From NCBI GenBank assembly GCA_009746045.1, contig RPFO01001972.1, forward strand, positions 1 to 22,531: a DNA stretch of 22,531 nucleotides. The letters run 5' to 3'. Made by a program: the position numbers and the translations under genes. Position 1 is the stretch's first letter, and every line of letters starts with the position of its first letter. Below, piece after piece: positions 12,696 through 21,948 of the stretch. The notes below the pieces were generated by a model. The model did not search any database. It had not been told where the DNA came from and saw only the letters and a program-made list of their open reading frames with translations. Origin of the DNA: Mesostigma viride. Lineage: Eukaryota; Streptophyta; Mesostigmatophyceae; Mesostigmatales; Mesostigmataceae.

Positions 12696-12700
12696 ATGTA
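12696..12700. other. Orientation-switch junction (palindrome centre)
   Basis: Up to 12700 the sequence reads as a direct unit (GCCATCCATGTA). From 12696 it reads as the reverse complement of a unit (ATGTAATTAATGATGAGG). The five bases ATGTA belong to both readings, so the join is at a 5-bp microhomology with no spacer and no inserted bases. Confidence 0.9.
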
Positions 12701-13740
12701 ATTAATGATGAGGATTCAGGCTCCCATGGTGTCATCATGGCCCGTCTACGTACATGGATGTCAAGGAATAGTAAATGATGAGGATTCAGGCTCCCATGGT
12801 GTCATCATGGCTTGTCTACGTACATGGTTGGCATTTATGTAATTAACGAGGAGGATTCAGGCTCCCATAATGTCTCCATGGCTGGCCTACGTACATGGAT
12901 GTCAAGGAATAGTAAATGATGAGGATTCAGGCTCCCATGGTGTCATCATGGCCCGTCTACGTACATGGATGGCATGTATGTAATTAATGATGAGGATTCA
13001 GGCTCCCATGGTGTCATCATGGCCCGTCTACGTATATGGATGTCAAAGAAAAAAAAATGACGAGGATTCAGGCTCCCATGGTGTCATCATGGCTGGCCTA
13101 CGTACATGGATGTCTCATAAAAAAAATGATGAGGATTCAGGCTCCCATGGTGTCATCATGGCCCGTCTACGTACATGGTTGGCATTTATGTAATTAATGA
13201 TGAGGATTCAGGCTCCCATGGTGTCATCATGGCCTGTCTACGTACATGGATGGCATGTATGTATTTAATGATGAGGATTCAGGCTCCCATGGTGTCATCA
13301 TGGCTGGCCTACGTACATGGATGTCTCAGAAAAAAAATGTGGAGGATTCAGGCTCCCATGGTGTCATCATGGCTGGCCTACGTACATGGATGTCTCATAA
13401 AATAAATGATGAGGATTCAGGCTCCCGTGGTGTCATTATGGCCCGTCTACGTGTTGTTGGCATGTATGAAATTAATGATGAGGATTCAGGCTCCCATAGT
13501 GTCATCATGGCTGGCCTACGTACATGGTTGGCATTTATGTATTTAATGATGAGGATTCAGGCTCCCATGGTGTCATCATGGCTTGTCTATGTACATGGTT
13601 GGCATTTATGTAATTAATGATGAGGATTCAGGCTCCATTGGTGTCATCATGGCCCGTCTACGTACATGGGTGGCATTTATGTATTTAATGATGAGGATTT
13701 AGGCTCCCATGGGGTCATCATGGCTTGTCTACGTACATGG
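12701..13740 (-). repeat. 71-bp satellite, inverted array (~15 units)
   Basis: About fifteen units of the same satellite on the opposite strand. Read inward from the outer end, the first eight follow the variants of 1497-2040, including the CAACACGTAG unit and the CCAATGG unit. The next seven follow 9650-10060, including poly-T/ATGA and CCTCCTCGTTAATTAC linkers. The array therefore looks like a compact version of the large left array. Plus-strand open frames of 68-123 codons here are repeat artefacts. Confidence 0.93.
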
Positions 13741-14017
13741 AGTCATATTGATTCATGGAACAATGAGATACCATTCTTAATTGAAAATTGTTCTTGATAC
13801 TTTCACATGCATGCCCGGAATCGTGAATTTGTGCGGGTTTCCATGATGACAATCCTCATTGAATTCTTGAGCACACAATATTGAGCAATTTAGGGGCACT
13901 TCGGCAATGTTGACCATTTTCATTCATGATCAATAAAATTAACATTTAATGCAATAAATACATATTCCACTCATTTTAATAAACCATGCAAAAACTTTAC
14001 AAGCACGCTCAAGCTAG
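13741..14017. other. Single-copy spacer of the right palindrome arm
   Basis: Inverted counterpart of 1218-1496, lying between the inverted satellite and the minisatellite. It is AT-rich, with no open frame or RNA signature. It begins at GGAGTCATATTGATTCATGG directly after the last CTACGTACAT of the satellite. Confidence 0.85.
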
Positions 14018-14790
14018 GGGTGGGCTGGCATGCACGCGTGGGTGTGGGGGTGGGCTGGCATGCATGCGTGGGTGTGGGGGTGGGCTGGCATGCACGTGTG
14101 GGTGTGGGGGTGGGCTGGCATGCATGCGTGGGTGTGGGGTTGGGCTAGCCTGCATGCGTGGGTGTGGGGGGGGGCTGGCATGCATGCGTGGGTGTGTGTG
14201 GGGGGCTAGCATGCATGCGTAAGTGTGGGGGGGGGCTGGCATGCATGCGTGGGTGTGGGGGGGGGCTGGCATGCATGCGTGGGTGTGTGTGGGGGGCTAG
14301 CATGCATGCGTAAGTGTGGGGGGGGGCTGGCATGCATGCGTGGGTGTGTATGGGGGCTGGCATGCATGCGTGGGTGTGTGTGGGGGGCTAGCATGCATGC
14401 GTGGGTGTGTGGGGGGGCTGTCATGCATGCGTGGGTGTGTGTGGGGGCTGGCATCCATGCGTGGGTGTGTGGGGGGGCTAGCATGCATGCGTGGGTGTGG
14501 GGGTGGGCTAGCATGCATGCGTGGGTGTGGGGGGGGGCGGTCATGCATGCGTGGGTGTGTGGGGGGGCTGGCATGCATGCGTGGGTGTGTGGGGGGGCTA
14601 GCATGCATGCGTGGGTGTGGGGGTGGGCTAGCATGCATGCGTGGGTGTGAGTGTGGGCTAGCATGCATGCGTGGGTGTGGGGGGGGCTAGCATGCATGCG
14701 TGGGTGTGGGGGGGCCGGGGCCGGGGCTAGCATGCATGCGTGGGTGTGGGGGTGGGCTAGCATGCATGCGTGGGTGTGGGGGGGGGCTAG
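14018..14790. repeat. ~30-bp GCATGCATGC minisatellite, right array (~25-26 units)
   Basis: Reverse-complement counterpart of 570-1217. Units of 29-32 bp carry GGCTGGCATGCATGCGTGGGTGTG with runs of 5-8 G and GT dinucleotides. It is about four units longer than the left array and contains one unit with a GC-rich GGCCGGGGCCGGGG insertion (14713-14726). If the flanking element is collinear with copy 1, this minisatellite occupies the position where copy 1 has its first ~600 bp. The 225-codon minus-strand frame is a repeat artefact. Confidence 0.94.
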
Positions 14791-16072
14791 CACGCCCCAC
14801 CCCTCCATCGGCACAGCCAGCCTTGTGAGTCTACCCTTAACAACAAGGCTGGTAGGACGACACGCCTGAGCAGCATATGTCATGCCTATCTCAGGCTAAT
14901 AATGTGTGATTTTGTGCCAACAACCAAGTTGTTCCACCCAACAACACATTATAAACCCTCTTCCAAAATGCCCAACAAGCCGGACACGTGGAGGACCACA
15001 CACGCAGTATATAAAGAGAAAATAAGCTGACTTTTTATCCAGCCAACCTGTGGCTAGCTGCTCTGGTTAGCATGACAAATGCTAACATTTACTCAGTGGG
15101 AAAGGTGAAGAGACCATTGGAACAGCCTACCTGACGCATGTGCCACCAAAGCATTGTGTCCCGCAAAATGCACACTGCCTCCTTTCTAACAAGCACGAGC
15201 CGCTCTCTTTAGGAGACAGGTGCCAGCTCGTCAGTGTCTGGGGAAAATGATGCCGCTGCTTAGGAAGACCGCGTGAATTTCCTCGAACACAACTGTCTAT
15301 AAAGCAAAAGAAATTTCAGAGAAGCATGGAAATAAAAGCATTACACCTTCCCGACAGGTTGTGGGCCACGCGCTGCAGCAAGCCAGCCACGTCACAGACG
15401 AACTTGCTTAAAAACATCCAGGAATCCAGCGATGCAGCGCCAGGACCCGCAACTTCATGGCTGCATCTGGCCGGAAAGAAGGCAAAAAGCTTACGCTCAA
15501 CGAGGTAAGAAAGCAGGAAAGCGCTATCTTAGGACGTTTAATACAAGAACGTACCATAACGGGCATTTATTCGTGCCCAGGCGCACAAGAAAGGCCACCC
15601 TTTCATGGAGAGGTCGGGCGCGCATGGCGCAGGCCTAATGTTATCTTACCGCAAAATGACGGGAAAGGTAAAGATAGCAGCGGGAATTTTTACGGCTTTA
15701 GAAACATCATTAAACTAGCTTCCATTAGGACCATCAAAACTGGCAACAATCGACAATCACACCTGCAGGCATCAATTATACTTTATTCATCCCGACAGAA
15801 ATTCAGGCCGGACCCCCCCTGCCGATGGTAAAGAAAAAGAGCCCGCGACATTATAGATCGCAACTATCCCACCATAAATTAGAATCAGTAACTAATTTTC
15901 TCCAAGAATCGAGCATTTTTTCTGCTTTCCGCGAGCCAGATTTGTCACGTTTCGTCTAAAAGCAGTCGCCATGGCCACTTCCGCAAGGGGTGCGCGCACC
16001 GTGCACCCACTTTTCACGGTACGGAGGGTACCGCGGAATTTTTTTGGCGCGGAAAATATTCGCCGCCAAAAA
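14791..16072 (+). mobile_element. Diverged TTAA-type element, copy 2 (left part replaced by minisatellite)
   Basis: Aligns with copy 1 at a nearly constant offset. TGCCCAACAAG is at 10936 and 14969 (4033). CTGCTAAGAAAGGCCGCGT near 11222 matches CTGCTTAGGAAGACCGCGT near 15257 (4035). TTCCGCGAGC at 11891 matches 15927 (4036). CGCCATGGCCA, GTGCGCGC and CACGGTACGGA follow in both. It ends in CGCCGCCAAAAA next to TTAA (16073-16076), but the 12-bp terminal repeat of copy 1 is not recognisable. Upstream of about 14969 homology is patchy. A 124-codon frame (15457-15831) is not preserved in copy 1, so I do not call it coding. Confidence 0.72.
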
Positions 16073-16076
16073 TTAA

Positions 16077-16600
16077 CCATGCATGCATGCCCGTCGTCTC
16101 CAAACATTGCATTACATGCACGTGACGGCGTGTTCCCTCGGTCATGGTGCGCGGCGGTGCCAGCTGGACTGATGTCATGCCCTCCACGTAGGCTCGTTCT
16201 ACATTTCAAAACTGATCCATGGCGCATAATTAGAATTTTGGAAGGTAGAATCAGGTTCTGAAGGTTCTACATAGTAGCCTAGTAAGGGTACACTAACATG
16301 TAGCCCAGTAGTTACTAATCCTGCGATCATGACGGAATATACATGTAGTGATACTAATCGATACATGTAGTACACATGGTTGGCGCACAGAATGTTGTAC
16401 AACCTGCCCTACATGTCGGAAAAACGCACACTCTGACAAACGTGATTGAAATATATTGTACAACATCATCACTAACGCTACATCCGGAACTGTTCTAGTG
16501 AATAGCATTACAATGTACTCCCCCGGCAGGTGTGGGTGCCCGAGTACTTGGGAGTCTGAACACGCAGTGTCGACTCCTATTGGTGCAAAAAGTCGTTTGG
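16077..16600. other. Unassigned region between two elements
   Basis: No gene is supported. It opens with the palindromic CATGCATGCATG. It holds three copies of ACATGTAG (16296, 16341, 16363) and two near-copies of the palindrome GTTGTACAAC (16394 and about 16456). Near 16483 is TCCGGAACTGTTCTAGTGAATAGCA, a diverged echo of the sequence at the inner edge of the next element's terminal repeat (about 16815). These may be remnants of older elements. Confidence 0.5.
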
Positions 16601-16848
16601 TGTGAAACGACTGGTCCAACCTAAAAAAATTTTGAATTTTTGCCGTGTCCAGTAACGGTCCTAGGTTGCACCCGCGGGACGTTCCGGCAGCTGTACAGAA
16701 TAGATCAGAAAGATACGCCGCGGAATGACGCCAGTGCCCGGCAAATGTGAGTCGGGAACTGAACAGTCACTACAAACGTCGAAAATCTATTGCTCCACCC
16801 CCCAAAAAAAGCGTTCCGGAACTGTTCGAAGCGAATAGCACTGACAGG
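16601..16848 (+). repeat. Left terminal inverted repeat
   Basis: Pairs with 18280-18531. The match stops at ACTGACAGG, immediately before a tRNA T-arm-like sequence that exists on this side only. Confidence 0.85.
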
Positions 16849-16860
16849 ATTCGAACCTGC
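16844..16860 (-). other. tRNA T-arm / Pol III B-box-like sequence
   Basis: On the minus strand this reads GCAGGTTCGAATCCTGT. It fits the B-box consensus GGTTCGAATCC and forms a 5-bp stem (one G-T pair) around a TTCGAAT loop, as in a tRNA T arm. Upstream on that strand I cannot build an acceptor stem or a convincing A box, so it is not a complete tRNA. It may be a SINE- or tRNA-derived remnant, or chance. The corresponding inner edge of the right terminal repeat lacks the TTCGAAT loop. Confidence 0.45.
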
Positions 16861-17038
16861 GTCCAGAGTGAGGTTGCGGAGTGAGGGAGGCCAGCCATCA
16901 TGGTCCGCACACAAATCTGGCTCGGGTCCGATTGTCGCGTTTGCGTGCCATTATATCCTAGCCTATCACTTGGAAGGCATATCCATAGCAATAGAGTACT
17001 CTTGTGTGTGATCCACTATATTCAAATAGGCTAAGCAA

Positions 17039-17154
17039 TAACCTCTTCAGTGCTTTTTCAAGGATAAGCATAATCCTCTTCATGGCTTTTTCAAGGATAT
17101 ATATAAGCCTAATCCTCTTCATAGCTTTTTAAAGGATAAGCTTAATCCTCTTCC
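17039..17154 (+). repeat. Short imperfect tandem repeat (four copies, 33-39 bp)
   Basis: Successive copies of AATCCTCTTCATGGCTTTTT followed by CAAGGATAAGC begin near 17039, 17072, 17111 and 17144. The last is truncated. It lies inside the long-terminal-repeat element. Period varies because of an ATATAT insertion in the second copy. Confidence 0.75.
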
Positions 17155-17586
17155 AAGTGCTTGATTCTGCAAGCAGCTTGGGTATATCTCCGGCTCAGGC
17201 TGTCCGAACTGAACCCGCCAAGGGTTGTTCGCTCGTTTTAATTAAGTGGTGATGATAGGTGTGGTCCTTGACGGCACCACCACCTTCATGACAGGCAGCG
17301 CAGCCAGCCGATTATATTATGAAGATTGCAATAATGCTTTATGATGAAAGCAATGCCCAAACCATTCATTCCATAACATTTGACAGATTACAATGAATGC
17401 CGAGTTGTGCTGCCGCAACTGTAAGAGTAACTACATATCCTTGAGACCCATCGAAATCACCACAGACCGACCATGACGCCACTGTGGCGCAACAGTGTTT
17501 ACTTACGTCATAATCTATATCAACTGTGTGACTCTGCGCTCATGTCCCAGTTACTGGCACACTGGCCAACGACGAACCGGCCCTTT

Positions 17587-17604
17587 CCCGGGACTGTTCC
17601 CGGG
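17587..17604. repeat. Small GC-rich hairpin
   Basis: CCCGGGA and TCCCGGG form a perfect 7-bp stem around a 4-base loop. It is not followed by a T run and sits in no operon context, so I do not call it a terminator. Confidence 0.6.
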
Positions 17605-18279
17605 TCAGCAGAACGTTTCTCGTCCACAATGCCAACAACATCCCAACCGGATCAAACCACTGTCAATCCTATCAACCATCGTCATGGCAACGACATGCAA
17701 CCACTCACGGGGGCTGCTCCGGGCTGTTCGAGAAGTTTAACCCCATGAAGACAACAAACTAGTTGTGAGGGAGAGAAACGAGCGAACAACGACCACCATG
17801 GCCGCTGCGCTGCTCCTAAATACCTCCAAAAATCCCGGCATCCATGCGCTGTCGCATTTGCCAGCAAGCCGCCTGACGTGCAGTTAGACTGCCAGCAAAA
17901 TGCAGAGCAAGTCTGTTCGACAACCACGTGCGAGCCAGCACACCGCACACTACGATCTGCGTATCTAGCTTTGTCAGATGGACTGAACATCATTCCGTCT
18001 GAACAATACAAAAGATTCATAACTGCCAAATGTCACGCACCGGAATATTGCGCAAGCCACCAAGGCTTTGCGCCCCAAAGTCTTGCGCCTGAACCTAAGT
18101 CAGGTCACCTAAGACTGTCACTCTAGAAATTCAGGCCTTTCCGGCGCGGCGCTCCACACCGGCCCAAGGAACAAAGCCTGCGGCCTACTGAATCGGAACC
18201 AACCAAACGTCGGTAACGATTCCGAACCGCGTAACTTCTTGAGTGCACGGACGTAAATGATCACGGACGTGACACGATC

Positions 18280-18531
18280 CCTGTCAGTGCTCTTCGCTTC
18301 GAACAGGTCCGGAACGCTTTTTTGTGGGGATGGAGCAATAAATACTCGACATTTGCAGTGACTGTTCAGTTCCGGGCTCACAAATGATTTGCCGGGCACA
18401 GGCGTCGTTGCGCGGCGTATCTTTGTGATCTTTTCTGTACAGCTGTCGGAACGTCCCGCGGGTGCAACCTAGGACCGTTACTGGACACGGCAAAAATTTA
18501 AAATTTTTCAGGTTGGACCAGTCGTTTCACA
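18280..18531 (-). repeat. Right terminal inverted repeat
   Basis: Inverted counterpart of 16601-16848, ending GGTTGGACCAGTCGTTTCACA. It carries a few small indels relative to the left copy, which suggests the element is not a very recent insertion. Confidence 0.85.
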
Positions 18532-18710
18532 TGATTCGTCGTACGTACGCACATATCCTCGCATGCCATGTCGACGCTGCACTGACACACACCAGGGACT
18601 TTGGAAGGTGCGCACCCAGCCCGCCCAGGTAATTGATGCGGTGTTTTGCAGGCGCGCACCGCCGGATGCGCCCACCACGCCCGCCACCGCACGTCCAGTG
18701 ACCGACTGTG
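18532..18710. other. Unassigned region
   Basis: About 180 bp of GC-rich sequence between the element end and the first ~370-bp tandem repeat. I see no gene or repeat in it apart from the short palindromic CGTACGTACG near 18540. Confidence 0.5.
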
Positions 18711-19538
18711 GTCCACGTTCTTTTTCGCCTGCGGGTGCAGCCCCCATAATGCGTACGAGCAGCTTCACGGCTTTCTTCTTTGGAAATCAAGAACAACGGG
18801 CCTGACAACAACAACAACGACAGCAGCATCAGCTCCAACAAGAGTGAGTTGCGGGATTTTACGTACGTGGTTTTTCTATTTTTTTTTTCACCTGGCATGT
18901 TGAGTATTCATCCCATTTTGCGTCATGACGGCTTCCTGAACGACGACTCTCTCTCCTCTCCCTCTCCCCCCCTCTCCCTCTTATTTTTCACCAGGTTTTT
19001 CATGCCGATTTTAAATCCCTTTTGCGTCATGCTCCTTGTAGCGTGATGTCGTCAATTGTCACTCACAACAATACTATCATTGTGGTTCGTTCTTTTTCGC
19101 CTGCGGGTGCAGGTCACGAGCGTTGCGTACGAGCAGCACTTACATCATTAAATCAAGAACAACGGGCCTGACAACAAGAACAACGACAGCAGCATCAGCA
19201 ACAACAAGAGTGAGTTGCGGGATTTTATGTACGTTGTTTTTCTCATGTTTTTTCACCTGTCATGTTGAGTATTCATCCCATTTTGCGTCATGCCGGCTTC
19301 CTGAACGACGACTCTCTCTCCCTCTCCCTCTCCCCCCCCTCTCCCTCTTATTTTTCACCAGGTTTTTCATGCCGATTTTTAATCCCTTTTGCGTCATGCT
19401 CCTTGTAGCGTGATGTCGTCAATTGTCACTCACAACCATGCTATCATTGTGGTTCGTTCTTTTTCGCCTGCGGGTGCAGGTCACGAGCGTTGCGTGCGGT
19501 GCGTCATCAATCCAAGAACAAAACACGATGTGGCTAAA
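18711..19538 (+). repeat. ~370-bp tandem repeat, two full copies and a truncated third
   Basis: GTTCTTTTTCGCCTGCGGGT recurs at 18717, 19089 and 19456 (spacing 372 and 367). Each full unit continues through an AACAACGGGCCTGAC segment with CAACAA runs, GAGTGAGTTGCGGGATTTTA, CATTTTGCGTCATG, a 36-38-nt pyrimidine tract (18947-18982 and 19312-19349), then TTTTTCACCAGG and TCCTTGTAGCGTGATGTCG. The third copy breaks off after about 80 bp, where the long CCCTCT tract begins. Frames through it are short and not conserved between copies. Confidence 0.88.
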
Positions 19539-20124
<586 letters not shown>

Positions 20125-20478
20125 TTACGGTTACGCTTACGCTTACGGTTACGCTTACGGTTACGCTTACGCTTACGGTTACGCTTACGCTTACGCTTAC
20201 GCTTACGCTTACGCTTACGCTTACGCTTACGCTTACGCTTACGCTTACGCTTACGCTTACGCTTACGCTTACGCTTACGCTTACGCTTACGCTTACGCTT
20301 ACGCTTACGCTTACGCTTACGCTTACGCTTACGCTTACGCTTACGCTTACGCTTACGCTTACGCTTACGCTTACGCTTACGCTTACGCTTACGCTTACGC
20401 TTACGCTTACGCTTACGCTTACGCTTACGCTTACGCTTACGCTTACGCTTACGCTTACGCTTACGCTTACGCTTACGC
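20125..20478 (+). repeat. TTACGC hexamer array (59 units)
   Basis: 354 bp of perfect six-base periodicity. Of the first nine units four are TTACGG. The remaining fifty are all TTACGC. The array is inserted cleanly between pyrimidine tracts. The motif differs by one base from TTAGGC, the nematode telomeric repeat, but is not itself a telomere repeat I recognise. Confidence 0.97.
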
Positions 20479-20490
20479 CCTCCCTCTCCC

Positions 20491-20573
20491 TACGGTTACG
20501 CTTACGCTTACGGTTATGCTTACGCTTAGGTTTACGCTTACGCTTACGCTTAGGCTTACGCTTACGCTTACGC
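20491..20573 (+). repeat. Second, degenerate TTACGC block
   Basis: About 14 hexamers with variants TTACGG, TTATGC, TTAGGT and TTAGGC among TTACGC. It is separated from the main array by 12 nt of CCTCCCTCTCCC. A final isolated GCTTACGC lies at 20639-20646. Confidence 0.93.
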
Positions 20574-21851
20574 CCTCCCTCTCCCTCTCCCTCTCCCTCT
20601 CCCTCTCCGTCTCCCTCTCCCTCTCCCTCTCCCTCTCCGCTTACGCCCTCCCTCTCCTCTCCCTCTCCCTCTCCCTCTCCCTCTCCCTCTCCCTCTCCCT
20701 CTCCCTCTCCCTCTCCCTCTCCCTCTCCCTCTCCCTCTCCTCTCCCTCTCCCTCCTCTCCCTCTCCCTCTCCCTCTCCTCTCCCTCTCCTCTCCCTCTCC
20801 CTCTCCCTCCTCCCTCTCCCTCTCCCTCTCCCTCTCCCTCTCCCTCTCCCTCTCCCTCTCCCTCTCCCTCTCCTCTCCCTCTCCTCTCCTCTCCTCTCCT
20901 CTCCCTCTCCCTCTCCCTCTCCCTCTCCTCTCCCTCTCCCTCTCCCTCTCCCTCTCCCTCTCCCTCTCCCTCTCCCTCTCCCTCTCCCTCTCCCTCTCCT
21001 CTCCCTCTCCTCTCCTCTCCCTCTCCCTCTCCCTCTCCCTCTCCCTCTCCCTCTCTCCCTCTCCCTCTCCTCTCCCTCTCCCTCTCCTCTCCCTCTCCTC
21101 TCCCTCTCCCTCTCCCTCTCCCTCTCCCCTCTCCCTCTCCCTCTCCCTCTCCTCTCCCTCTCCCTCTCCCTCTCCCTCTCCCTCTCCCTCTCCCTCTCCC
21201 TCTCCCTCTCCCTCTCCTCTCCTCCCTCTCCCTCCCTCTCCCTCTCCCTCTCTCCTCTCCCTCTCCCTCTCCCTCTCCCTCTCCTCTCCCTCTCCCTCTC
21301 CTCTCCCTCCTCTCTCCTCCCTCTCCCTCTCCTCTCTCCTCTCCCTCTCCCTCTCCCTCTCCCTCTCTCCTCTCCCTCTCCCTTCCTCTCCTCTCCCTCT
21401 CCTCTCCCTCTCCCTCTCCCTCTCCCTCTCCCTCTCCTCTCCCTCTCCCTCTCCCTCTCCCTCTCCCTCTCCCTCTCCCTCTCCCTCTCCCTCTCCCTCT
21501 CCTCTCCCTCTCCCTCTCCTCTCCTCTCCCTCTCCCTCTCCTCTCCCTCTCCCTCTCCCTCTCCCTCTCCCTCTCCCTCTCCCTCTCTCTCCTCTCCCTC
21601 TCCCTCTCCCTCTCCCTCTCCCTCTCCCTCTCCCTCTCCCTCTCCTCTCCCTCTCCCTCTCCCTCTCCTCTCCCTCTCCCTCTCCTCTCCCTCTCCCTCT
21701 CCCTCTCCCTCTCCCTCTCCTCCCTCTCCCTCTCCTCTCCTCCCTCTCCCTCTCCCTCTCCCTCTCCCTCTCCCTCCCTCCCTCCTCCCTCCCTCCTCCT
21801 CCTCCCTCCCTCCCTCCTCCTCCCTCCCTCCTCTCTCTCTCTCTCCTCTCT

Positions 21852-21948
<97 letters not shown>

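Larger units (their letters stand above)
12041..12700 (+). repeat. 71-bp satellite, direct array right of the transposon (~9 units)
   Basis: This continues the array interrupted at 10148. Its first units, including the AACAATGTAGGTAGACAAGCC variant and the TTTATTTTATGAGACAT and TTTCTTTTTCTTTGACAT linkers, match 5509-6000 and 4739-4950 almost base for base. It stops within a unit at CATCCATGTA (12691-12700), where the satellite reverses strand. Confidence 0.93.
13196..15355. repeat. Right arm of the large palindrome
   Basis: Reverse complement of 1-2110 as described for the left arm. Differences between arms are the minisatellite copy number (about 125 bp more here), a missing satellite unit, scattered substitutions, and a short GGCCGGGGCCGGGG insertion at 14713-14726 that is absent from the left minisatellite. 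The match cannot be followed beyond 15355 because the left arm reaches the window edge there. Confidence 0.92.
16601..18531. mobile_element. Non-autonomous DNA element with ~250-bp terminal inverted repeats
   Basis: The two ends are inverted copies of each other. 16601-16848 begins TGTGAAACGACTGGTCC and ends at CACTGACAGG. 18280-18531 reads the same on the minus strand, with roughly 85% identity by eye and small indels, including the shared CGCGGGACGTTCCG and TAGGTTGCACCCG. The interior (~1.4 kb) has only short frames with no transposase signature, so it would be non-autonomous. No convincing target-site duplication is visible, so the superfamily is open; long inverted termini occur in Mutator-like and foldback elements. 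A second hairpin, AGTCGTTT...AAACGACT, straddles the left boundary (16591-16612). Confidence 0.75.

Noticed and set aside
15008-15015. TATATAAA as a promoter (mirrored at 341-348)
   Set aside because: No coding region or conserved transcript start follows. A single TATA match in AT-rich transposon sequence is weak evidence.
15457-15831. 124-codon frame in TTAA element copy 2
   Set aside because: The collinear region of copy 1 has no equivalent frame, and I recognise no transposase motif.
16290-16470. Cluster of ACATGTAG and GTTGTACAAC palindromes as a regulatory region
   Set aside because: Few copies, irregular spacing and no gene nearby; kept only as a note in the region description.
16780-16905. 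Complete tRNA gene on the minus strand
   Set aside because: Only the T arm/B box is convincing. No acceptor stem, D arm or anticodon arm could be built upstream.
17587-17604. CCCGGGACTGTTCCCGGG as an intrinsic terminator
   Set aside because: No T run, no adjacent gene, and a eukaryotic setting where such terminators do not apply.
18820-18900. Exon/intron junctions in the ~370-bp repeat (GAGTGAGT and pyrimidine tract followed by CCAGG)
   Set aside because: GTGAGT and a pyrimidine-rich CCAGG do look splice-like, but the flanking frames are not conserved between the tandem copies, so no gene model is supported.
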